From Deltaproteobacteria bacterium (GTDB lineage Bacteria; Desulfobacterota_C; Deferrisomatia; Deferrisomatales; JACRMM01): a stretch of DNA of 12,426 nt. Location of the stretch: positions 1 through 12,426 of the forward strand of contig JACRCS010000802.1 of assembly GCA_016218905.1 (NCBI GenBank), written 5' to 3'. Under the pieces are notes generated by a model. That model was not told the origin of the DNA and ran no database searches. It saw only the letters and a list, made by a program, of their open reading frames with translations. The position numbers and the translations under genes were made by a program. Below are positions 1 through 5,874 of this stretch, in pieces. Every line of letters starts with the position of its first letter. Within the stretch, counting starts at the first letter, position 1.

Positions 1-222
1 CCCCCCCTCCTGGTCGACGAAGGCGAGGTGCCGCCAGCCCGGATCGACCTTCGCGAGCCCCTCCTTGGTCTCGGAGAGGAGCGCCCGCACAGTCTCGGCG
101 TCGGGGCAATTCTTTCGAAAGAGGATCACCCCGCCGAGTCCGAAGCGGCCGGCGAACCGGAAGAGCCACTCCGGCGGGGTCGTCCCGTCGAAGCCGAGGA
201 CGAAGAGGCGGCCGGCGCGCAT
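1..222 (-). CDS. nagZ: Beta-N-acetylhexosaminidase (glycoside hydrolase family 3), N-terminal fragment cut by window edge
   Basis: The first 74 codons of a minus-strand gene run off the left end of the window. The product starts MRAGRLFVLGFDG, has GLGGVILFRKNC (about residues 28-39) and ends at LAFVDQEGG. These are the first strand and the 'GGVILFxRN' and 'VDQEGG' signatures of GH3 NagZ enzymes. NagZ removes non-reducing-end GlcNAc from muropeptides or glycans in the cytoplasm. The catalytic His/Asp region lies outside the window. No signal peptide is seen, which fits a cytoplasmic recycling enzyme. The ATG shares one base with the TGA stop of the upstream gene (TGATG), so translation is probably coupled. 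It is the third gene after mpl and ldcA. The family call is fairly certain; completeness cannot be judged. Confidence 0.85.
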   Translation of the reverse strand, partial: MRAGRLFVLGFDGTTPPEWLFRFAGRFGLGGVILFRKNCPDAETVRALLSETKEGLAKVDPGWRHLAFVDQEGG

Positions 223-1145
223 CACTGCACCGCCGCTTCGAGGAAGGTCAAGGTTCCCGCCGCCGGCTCGAGCCGCGCCCTCGGGCCGAGGAGGAGCGGC
301 TGGTTCTTCTTCCCGTGGCCGCACGCGAGCCCCGAGAGGACCGGTACCGCGGCCGCCGAGGCAAACTCCGCCAGGAGCTCCGCGACTTCTCCCGCCTGGT
401 CCTCGGGCCCGAACTCCTCCGGGCAGCCGAACACGACGGCCGCCGCTGCCTCCGACGCCCCGGAGGCCCGAAGGTGGAGGAGCATGCGGTCGAGGCGGTA
501 GGCGGGCTCGCCCACGTCTTCGAGGAAGAGGATCTTCCCGGCGCAGTCGAGCGCGTAGGGGGTCCCGATGGAGCTCGTGACGAGGGAGAGACACCCGCCG
601 GCGACCTCGCCCTCGACGGCGGCCGTTCGCCGCGGGGAGAGCAGCGACAGCCCGTCGAAGAAGGGCCTCTCGGGTTCCCCCCAGTAGCCGAGGCAGGCGA
701 GCACGCGGTCGAGCTCCTCGGGCCGCTCGTTCCGCGGGTGCGGCCCGTGGACGACCGCCCAGCCGAGCTCCCGGCGAAGCGCGTTCAGGAGCGCCGTGTT
801 GTCGCTGAAGCCGATCACGGGCTTGGGCGCAACCCCGGCGTCGGGCAACGCCCCGGCGAGGATCCTCTGCGTCCCGTAGCCGCCCCTGGCGAGAAAGACC
901 GCCCTCACGCCGGGGTCGGCGAGCGCGTCGCGGAGCTCCTCGGCCCTGCGCCGATCTGAACCGGCGAGGTAGCCGCGCCGCGCCGTGATGTCTTCCCGGA
1001 CGCGGACCCGCAGGCCGCGAGCGGAGAGGAGCGCCACGGCACCCTCCACCCTCTCGGCCGAAACCGGACCGGCCGGCGCCACCAGCGCGACGGTGTCGCC
1101 CGGCCTCAGGCGCTCCGGAAAGCGGACGGCCGCCTCGGGCGCCAC
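222..1145 (-). CDS. ldcA: Muramoyltetrapeptide LD-carboxypeptidase (peptidase family S66)
   Basis: 307 residues, a usual length for the family, starting at GTG. The protein releases the terminal D-Ala from the tetrapeptide stem of recycled murein and gives the tripeptide that Mpl reuses. The N-terminal half has LRPGDTVALVAPAGPV (14-29), the RGGYG turn (87-91) and the GFSDNT nucleophile elbow with Ser114. The C-terminal half has LFLEDVGEPAYRLDRML (206-222), with Glu209 as the likely catalytic Glu, and CGHGKKN with His277. Together Ser114/Glu209/His277 match the S66 Ser-Glu-His triad. No signal peptide is visible, which is consistent with cytoplasmic action. The GTG lies only 3 nt past the mpl stop and the stop overlaps the nagZ start by one base, so the gene sits in the middle of an operon. 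Confidence 0.93.
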   Translation of the reverse strand: MAPEAAVRFPERLRPGDTVALVAPAGPVSAERVEGAVALLSARGLRVRVREDITARRGYLAGSDRRRAEELRDALADPGVRAVFLARGGYGTQRILAGALPDAGVAPKPVIGFSDNTALLNALRRELGWAVVHGPHPRNERPEELDRVLACLGYWGEPERPFFDGLSLLSPRRTAAVEGEVAGGCLSLVTSSIGTPYALDCAGKILFLEDVGEPAYRLDRMLLHLRASGASEAAAAVVFGCPEEFGPEDQAGEVAELLAEFASAAAVPVLSGLACGHGKKNQPLLLGPRARLEPAAGTLTFLEAAVQ

Positions 1146-1148
1146 GGC

Positions 1149-2576
1149 TCACCGGCCCCGCAGGGCGGCCAGGAGCATCTCGTGGATGCCCTCGAAGCCG
1201 CCGTTCGACATGACCACGACCACGTCGCCGCCGGCGAGCCGCGGGACGATCTCCTCCACGATGGCGCGGGCGTCCGGAAAGACCCGTGCGGGGAGGCCGC
1301 GGGCCCGGAGCGCCGAGGCGAGACCCTGGAGGTCGAGGATTCGCCCGTCCGGCACCTTCTCCGGGTTGGGGACCGCCCGAAAGCAAACCTCGTCGGCCGA
1401 GCCGAAGGCGTCGACCAGGGCGTCCTGAAAGACCCTCCGGCGCATGGTGTTGGACCTCGGTTCCACGACGGCCCAGAGCCGGCGATCGGGATAGGTGTCC
1501 CGGAAGCCTTCGAGAGTGCTCCGGATGGCGGTCGGGTGGTGGGCGAAATCGTCGTAGACGAGCACGCCCCTCGCCTCGCCGCGGAGCTCGGCCCGCCGCT
1601 TCACTCCGGCGAAGGAGGCGAGCCCGCGCTCGGCCGCCCCAGGGTCGACGCCGAAGGCCTCCGCCGCGGCCAGGGCGGCGAGCACGTTCCACGGCTGGTG
1701 CCGCCCCACGAGCCCGTGCCGGAGCTCGGCGCGCCGGCCGTCGGGCCTGCGGACGCGGACGCGCCCGGGCAGCCCCTCGCCGAACCAGTCCGCCCGCTCG
1801 TCGCGGACGGAGTACGTCACCACCGGGCAGGGAGCGAGCGGAAGGAGCGCGCGCACCTCCGGGTCGTCGGCGTTCGCGACGAGCAGTCCCGAGCGCGGCA
1901 CGACGCGGAGGAGCTGCCGGAAGGACTTTCGAATGGCCTCCAGGTCCTCGTAGATATCGGCGTGGTCGTACTCCAGGTTGTTCAGGATCACCACGTGGGG
2001 CGCGTAGTGGAGGAACTTCGCGCGCTTGTCGAAGAAGGCCGTGTCGTACTCGTCCCCCTCGAGCACGAACGCCGGGCCCTCGCCCAGGTGGAAGCCCCGG
2101 CCGAGGTCCACCGGAACGCCGCCCACGAGCCAGGAGGGCTGCGCTCCGCCGGCCTGGAGGAGCCAGGCGGAGAGCGCCGCGGTGGTCGTCTTGCCGTGGG
2201 TGCCCGTGACGACCAGGCTCCGCTTCCCGGGCAGGAACCGCCAGTGGATGAGCTCGGGCAGAGAGCAATAGCGGAGGCCCCGCTCGAGCACCGCCTCCAC
2301 TTCGGCGTTTCCGCGAGAGACGGCGTTCCCGACCACCACCAGATCCGGCGCCGGCACGAGGTTCTCCGCCGCAAAACCGTCCGTGACCCGGACCCCCGCC
2401 TCTTCGAGGAACGTCGACATCGGCGGATAGACGCCCTGATCGGAGCCTGTCACGCGGCAGCCCTGGGCGTGCAGCTCGGCGGCCACGGCTGCCATCGCGG
2501 TGCCGCAGATCCCGACGAAGTGGACGTGGAGGGGCCTATTTGCTCTTTCTGAAACTTCTTCGGCCATATTGAACAT
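1149..2576 (-). CDS. mpl: UDP-N-acetylmuramate:L-alanyl-gamma-D-glutamyl-meso-diaminopimelate ligase
   Basis: 475 residues, a normal length for Mpl. It joins recovered L-Ala-D-Glu-mDAP tripeptide to UDP-MurNAc using ATP, bypassing MurC, D and E. Order of parts: Mur ligase N-terminal Rossmann domain with VGICGTAM (21-28); ATP P-loop GTHGKTTT (125-132); the Mpl-specific EGDEYDTAFFDKRAKF (173-188) and NNLEYDHADIY (199-209); GRHQPWNVLAA (291-301); C-terminal domain with DDFAHHPTAI (342-351), EPRSNTM (372-378) and SNGGFEGIH (457-465). The FFDKRxKF and LEYDHAD signatures separate it from MurC. Translation could start at the ATG used here, which has a GGGATG purine stretch 7-12 nt upstream, or at Met4. 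It is the first gene of the mpl-ldcA-nagZ operon. The divergent spacer of about 140 bp to the next plus-strand ORF has a GATAAT-like -10 (2607-2612) but no convincing -35. Confidence 0.95.
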   Translation of the reverse strand: MFNMAEEVSERANRPLHVHFVGICGTAMAAVAAELHAQGCRVTGSDQGVYPPMSTFLEEAGVRVTDGFAAENLVPAPDLVVVGNAVSRGNAEVEAVLERGLRYCSLPELIHWRFLPGKRSLVVTGTHGKTTTAALSAWLLQAGGAQPSWLVGGVPVDLGRGFHLGEGPAFVLEGDEYDTAFFDKRAKFLHYAPHVVILNNLEYDHADIYEDLEAIRKSFRQLLRVVPRSGLLVANADDPEVRALLPLAPCPVVTYSVRDERADWFGEGLPGRVRVRRPDGRRAELRHGLVGRHQPWNVLAALAAAEAFGVDPGAAERGLASFAGVKRRAELRGEARGVLVYDDFAHHPTAIRSTLEGFRDTYPDRRLWAVVEPRSNTMRRRVFQDALVDAFGSADEVCFRAVPNPEKVPDGRILDLQGLASALRARGLPARVFPDARAIVEEIVPRLAGGDVVVVMSNGGFEGIHEMLLAALRGR

Positions 2577-2717
2577 TGCGCCGTCATCCCGTACAATTGC
2601 CGTAGAATTATCCCGCCCGGCGGAGGCCGCCAGGCGCGGCCTTTCCGGCTCCGTCCCCGTAGCAGGCTACCGAAGACCCATAGAAGTCTTTTTCGCCCTT
2701 TGGCAAACGAGCGCGCC

Positions 2718-2921
2718 ATGAAGAGAGACACAGCGCTGCCCTACATCCTCGCCGACGACTTCCTCGGTTGGTGGAAGGAGATGGGCCGACCGGAGGTCCG
2801 CGCCGCCTTCACCTACTGGGCCGATCGGCAGCCCCTCCGGGCCCGCCGCCGCGAGACCGTCTGGCGCCGCGTCGCGGAGATCCGGCAGATCCCGGTGCGC
2901 GATCTAGCTGTTACCCGTTAA
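2718..2921 (+). CDS. Small hypothetical protein, 67 residues
   Basis: I do not recognise this protein. The frame begins at ATG 2718 (a TTG at 2700 could add six residues) and reads MKRDTALPYILADDFLGWW and onward. It is rich in Trp and Arg and has a basic stretch PLRARRRETVWRRVAEIRQ. There is no signal peptide, membrane segment or Cys motif. Most codons end in G or C as in neighbouring real genes, which supports coding. The last six codons (CTA GCT GTT ACC CGT TAA) do not, so the original 3' end may have been replaced. No strong ribosome binding site is seen. It is divergent from mpl and convergent with namZ, with a palindromic repeat just past its stop. It may be a real small gene, a remnant of a longer one, or a chance frame. 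Confidence 0.45.
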   Translation: MKRDTALPYILADDFLGWWKEMGRPEVRAAFTYWADRQPLRARRRETVWRRVAEIRQIPVRDLAVTR

Positions 2922-2928
2922 CGATGGA

Positions 2929-2993
2929 GTAGGTCGGGGCTTGCCCCGACGCCCCCTCGTCGACGAATTTCGGCGGGGCAAGCCCCGCCCTAC
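2929..2993. repeat. Paired REP-like palindromes in inverted orientation
   Basis: Two 23-nt arms (2929-2951 and 2971-2993) are inverted copies of each other with two mismatches, separated by 19 nt. Each arm is itself a hairpin: GTCGGGGC-TT-GCCCCGAC at 2933-2950 and GGCGGGGC-AA-GCCCCGCC at 2972-2989. The two arm differences lie at paired positions of the small hairpins (T-A in one arm, G-C in the other), so both hairpins stay intact. The unit lies between the converging stops of the small ORF (2921) and namZ (3009). It may act as a bidirectional transcription barrier or mRNA 3' stabiliser. There is no U-tract, so it is not a classical terminator. The form resembles dispersed REP/BIME elements. 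Confidence 0.85.
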
Positions 2994-3008
2994 GACCGAC
3001 GACTCGCC

Positions 3009-4184
3009 TCACCCATACAGCAGATACGGCGCCCTCTCCTCCTCCCACGCCGAGAGGCCCTCCGCCCAGCCGGACTCGAGCTCCTCCGCGGTGCAACCGG
3101 CCTCGAGCTCTTCTCGCACCCGCTCGTCGCCCAGGAGCAGATTGATCGGCAGCCGCTCCTTCTCGTACTCGTAGGGCGGCTCCCGCCAGCCGAAGCCAGT
3201 GCTCCGGTACCTCCTCCAGAGGAGCCCCAGCAGCGCGATCCCCGTACGGTAGGGCCGGTACGCCCGCGGTTCGGTCACGTGGATCTGCACGCCCCCGCAC
3301 GGCCGCCCCGCCCACTTCTGAAAGGTCGGCTGGAACCCGACCGGCCGAAAGACAGCTCCGGGTAACGGCGTCCGGCGGAGCTCCTCCGCCAGCGCCTCGC
3401 CGTCGACCCAGGGCCCCCCCACGATCTCGAAGGGCCGCGTGGTCCCTCGACCCTCCGAGGCCGTCGTCCCCTCGAAGAGCACGGTACCCGGATAGACGAG
3501 GGCGGTCTCGAAGACCGGCATGTTGGGCGATGGCATCACCCACGGGAGGCCCGTCTCGGGCCAGAGCATCTCCCGGCGCCACCCCTCCAGCGGCACGACG
3601 GAGAGCTCGCAGGAGACGCCGCGCTCCCCCCGAAACCAGAGCGCGAGCTCGCCCGGAGTCATGCCGTGGCGCATCGGTACGGGATCGAGGCCCACGAAGG
3701 AGGCGCACTCCGGAACGAGCCGATTCCCTTCCACCGCGGCCCCGCCGAGCGGGTTTGGACGGTCGAGCACGACCACCCGCACTCCCCGCTCGCCGCACGC
3801 CTCCATGACGAGCCGCAGGGTCCAGACGAACGTGTAGACGCGCGTGCCCACGTCCTGGAGGTCGGCGACGAGGACGTCGATTCCGTCGAGCATCTCCCCC
3901 GTGGGCTTGCGGGTCTCCGAATAGAGCGACCACACGGGCAGCCCCGTCCGCCGGTCGCGGCCGTGGCGAGACTCCACCATGTTGTCCTGGACGTCGGAGA
4001 AGATGCCGTGCTGGGGAGAGAAGAGCGCGCCGAGATCCCCGCCGATCGCCTCCCGCAACACGTCCCGGCTCCACGCGAGGCGCGAGTCGAGGCTCGCGGG
4101 ATTGAGCAGGAGCCCCACCCGGGCACCGCGAGGAAGCCACCTCCGCGGCTCGGAGGCGAGGATTTCGAGGCCGGTCTTGACCAA
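3009..4184 (-). CDS. namZ: Exo-beta-N-acetylmuramidase, GH171 / DUF1343 (NamZ/YbbC family)
   Basis: 391 residues. Family hallmarks in order are FSPQHGIFSDVQDNM (55-69), SLYSETRKPT (87-95, conserved Tyr-Ser-Glu), VADLQDVGTRVYTF (106-119), VLDRPNPLGG (139-148), MRHGMTPGELA (171-181), PSPNMP (218-223), YPGTVLFEGTTASEGRGTTR (231-250) and GGPW (256-259). The family includes B. subtilis NamZ (YbbC), which releases MurNAc from non-reducing ends of peptidoglycan fragments and works with NagZ. The only usable start is TTG at 4184, because an in-frame TGA lies two codons upstream. The protein therefore begins MVKTGLEILA with no signal peptide, unlike secreted family members, which suggests cytoplasmic action. 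It lies upstream of mpl-ldcA-nagZ on the same strand but is separated from them by the repeat and the small ORF, so co-transcription is uncertain. The exact substrate is inferred. Confidence 0.9.
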   Translation of the reverse strand: MVKTGLEILASEPRRWLPRGARVGLLLNPASLDSRLAWSRDVLREAIGGDLGALFSPQHGIFSDVQDNMVESRHGRDRRTGLPVWSLYSETRKPTGEMLDGIDVLVADLQDVGTRVYTFVWTLRLVMEACGERGVRVVVLDRPNPLGGAAVEGNRLVPECASFVGLDPVPMRHGMTPGELALWFRGERGVSCELSVVPLEGWRREMLWPETGLPWVMPSPNMPVFETALVYPGTVLFEGTTASEGRGTTRPFEIVGGPWVDGEALAEELRRTPLPGAVFRPVGFQPTFQKWAGRPCGGVQIHVTEPRAYRPYRTGIALLGLLWRRYRSTGFGWREPPYEYEKERLPINLLLGDERVREELEAGCTAEELESGWAEGLSAWEEERAPYLLYG

Positions 4185-4219
4185 TGGTCACTCAGGCAAG
4201 GGGGGGACGGTGGCCGCCT

Positions 4220-4248
4220 ATTCTACCGAACCGAGGGGCGGGTTTCGA
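4220..4248 (-). promoter_or_regulatory. Possible sigma-70-like promoter for namZ
   Basis: On the minus strand, TCGAAA (plus 4243-4248) is followed after 17 nt by TAGAAT (plus 4220-4225). That gives four and five matches to TTGACA and TATAAT. It would start transcription about 28 nt before the namZ TTG. It lies in the 195-nt gap between the TIGR04076-like gene and namZ, where a new transcription unit would be expected to begin. I see nothing else defined in that gap. This rests on consensus matching only. Confidence 0.35.
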
Positions 4249-4379
4249 GTCGCGAGTTGCGACAATTCCCCGCATCAGGTCCTGGCTGCGGCCTCTGAGC
4301 TCTTGGAGGTGCGCGCGGGACCCCTTCCCGCCCGCCGTGTTCTCGCAGAGACTCGAACACGTTCGCCTCTCCTTCCTCG

Positions 4380-4709
4380 TTACGCCTGCTGTTCTTTTTC
4401 CTTTTTCAAGGGTTCCTGCTCGAGGCGGAAGACCAAATGCCCGTGACCGCCCTTTTCGGGTCCCGGGTCCGAACAGCAGATGTAGGGTCTGGCGTTTTGG
4501 GGGAGAGGCGCCGTCGACCACTGGCGCACGTACGGCGTCAGACAGGCGAGCGCGTTCATGCAGAGGCCGTCGGTCTCCCGCAGGTCGATCCGCGGAATGC
4601 GAAAGACGATCTTGTCGCCGACCTTGAGTCCAGCCATGCAGATCCCTTCCTTCTCGACGACGGTAGCGGTCACTTTGTGCGTGGCACCTGGAAACTCGTT
4701 CTTCGCCAT
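4380..4709 (-). CDS. TIGR04076-like small Cys-rich protein
   Basis: 109 residues. The pattern is VTATVVEKEGICMAGLKVGD (13-32), then GLCMNALACLTPYV (48-61), then ICCSDPG (77-83), then HLVFRLEQE (91-99). It resembles the TIGR04076 family layout, in which a Cys before a 'GxKxGD' turn, a 'GxCxxAL' helix and a 'CCPDP' segment are conserved. The family is of unknown function and is often found near redox and catabolic genes of anaerobes. Cys24, Cys50 and Cys78/79 could bind a metal, which is my inference. The C-terminus is a charged tail (LKKEKEQQA). The ATG follows the preA-like stop by 4 nt with an AAAGGAG site inside that gene, so it is the last member of the hyu operon. It may be a small subunit or chaperone for one of the enzymes, but no function is established. 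Confidence 0.75.
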   Translation of the reverse strand: MAKNEFPGATHKVTATVVEKEGICMAGLKVGDKIVFRIPRIDLRETDGLCMNALACLTPYVRQWSTAPLPQNARPYICCSDPGPEKGGHGHLVFRLEQEPLKKEKEQQA

Positions 4710-4713
4710 CGGT

Positions 4714-5874
4714 TCACTCCTTTCCGGAGGCGGAAATGGCTTTCTGGGGGCAGAGCTGAATGCAGACGCCGCAGTTCAGGCACTGCGCGTCGTCGAGCAC
4801 GATCCGTTCTTGCGACTCGGAGAGGGCCAGGCAGATTCCCGGCCGGAGGCAGCGCCTGCAGAGCGTGCACCTCTCGGAGTCCACGGAGAGCTTCACCCTC
4901 CGGCGCGGGATCTCGCCGGGAGCGACCACGTGTTTCAGCGCGGCGCCGACGAATTCGGCGGGCGAGGCGTAACCCATCTCCGCCATGAAGGCCTCCATGC
5001 CCTGGTTGATCTCATCCAGGATGGCGAACCCGCGCACGAGCACGGCCGTGCAGATCTGGACCGCGCTCGCGCCCCACATCATCAGCTGCACGGCCTCCTC
5101 CCAGGTGGTCACCCCACCCGAACCCACCACCGGAATGGAGACGCTCCGCGCGATGTCGGCGACGGCCCGGCAGGCGAGGGGGAGGAGCGGGGATCCCGTG
5201 AGCGTACCGAGGGAGTGGACTTCGGAGGTCAGGTAGCCGGCCTTGCCCGCGCGGCGGATGTCGATCTCGGGGGCGGCGGGAAAACCGTTGATCGCGACGA
5301 TGCCATCCGCTCCTGCGCCCTCGCAGGCCCGCGCCACCTCGGCGATGTCCGCCACCTGCGCGGTGAGCTTGCAGAAAACGGGGACCGTCACCGCCGACCG
5401 GACCGCACGGGTGATCCTCTCCGACTCTATCGGGCACTGGGCGATGGACCGTCCCGACGTGACCCCCGGCAGGTTTGGGCACGAGATATCCAGCTCGATT
5501 GCGTGCGCCCCAGCTTCCTGGAGGCGAGCCGCGCCCTTTTGCCACGCGCTCTCGTCTTCGGCCGGCGCCAGCAAGTTCGCGAAGACCGTGAGGCGCGTCC
5601 CGCTCCTGAGCTGCTCGACCAGAGAAGAGGCCTCCTCCAGGGAGAGCCTCTTGTCCCCCGGCGAGACGATCCCCCCTCCTCTCGGCCGGAGGATCACGTC
5701 GGGATGGGACTGACGCCGCTCCCCCACCATCGCCATCTTCGTGCTGACCCCACCGGCGCCGGAGGCCGCGGCTTTCCGAATCCGCGTGAGGTCGCCGGTG
5801 AGCACGCTGGAAGCGACGATGCACGGGCTCTCCAAACCGAGGCCGGCGAAGTGCACTCCGAGGCCCCGGATCAT
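4714..5874 (-). CDS. Dihydroorotate dehydrogenase-like / PreA-like flavoprotein with C-terminal 2x[4Fe-4S] ferredoxin domain
   Basis: 386 residues from ATG 5874, which overlaps the hyuB stop as ATGA. Longer in-frame readings upstream are hyuB shadow sequence. Residues 1-310 are an FMN TIM barrel of the DHOD class: LESPCIVASSVLTG (14-27), LDISCPN (128-134), VVGSGGVTTWEEAVQLM (249-265, FMN phosphate site) and AVQICTAV (271-278). Residues 330-386 carry two ferredoxin motifs, CTLCRRCLRPGIC (336-348) and CLNCGVCIQLCP (365-376). This domain order matches PreA and the C-terminal half of dihydropyrimidine dehydrogenase, which reduce uracil or thymine. The active-site Cys of those enzymes is not clearly in place: Cys147 (IAQCPIE) is near but offset when aligned by eye. 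No PreT partner is in the window. It is likely a ferredoxin-linked reductase of a cyclic substrate processed by HyuAB. Pyrimidine as substrate is not proven. Confidence 0.85.
   Translation of the reverse strand: MIRGLGVHFAGLGLESPCIVASSVLTGDLTRIRKAAASGAGGVSTKMAMVGERRQSHPDVILRPRGGGIVSPGDKRLSLEEASSLVEQLRSGTRLTVFANLLAPAEDESAWQKGAARLQEAGAHAIELDISCPNLPGVTSGRSIAQCPIESERITRAVRSAVTVPVFCKLTAQVADIAEVARACEGAGADGIVAINGFPAAPEIDIRRAGKAGYLTSEVHSLGTLTGSPLLPLACRAVADIARSVSIPVVGSGGVTTWEEAVQLMMWGASAVQICTAVLVRGFAILDEINQGMEAFMAEMGYASPAEFVGAALKHVVAPGEIPRRRVKLSVDSERCTLCRRCLRPGICLALSESQERIVLDDAQCLNCGVCIQLCPQKAISASGKE
4717..4723 (-). promoter_or_regulatory. Ribosome binding site nested in the preA-like 3' end
   Basis: AAAGGAG immediately precedes the TGA of the upstream gene (its last codons are Gly-Lys-Glu) and lies 7 nt before the ATG of the TIGR04076-like gene. 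The arrangement fixes the start of the small gene and predicts translational coupling. Confidence 0.8.

Noticed and set aside
1182..2552. 456-residue plus-strand open frame opposite mpl
   Set aside because: It is the antisense of a clear Mpl gene, low-complexity in composition, with no recognisable motif.
2577..2717. Promoter for mpl in the divergent spacer
   Set aside because: A GATAAT box exists on the minus strand at 2607-2612, but the hexamer at the right -35 distance is GCCTGG, so I do not call a promoter.
2929..2993. CRISPR or IS-end interpretation of the inverted palindromes
   Set aside because: There are only two units, no regular spacers, no transposase and no target duplication visible; a REP-like pair fits better.
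2911..4191. 426-residue minus-strand frame overlapping namZ
   Set aside because: It is an Arg/Gly/Ala-rich shadow frame of GC-rich DNA. The overlapping 391-residue frame carries all GH171 motifs.
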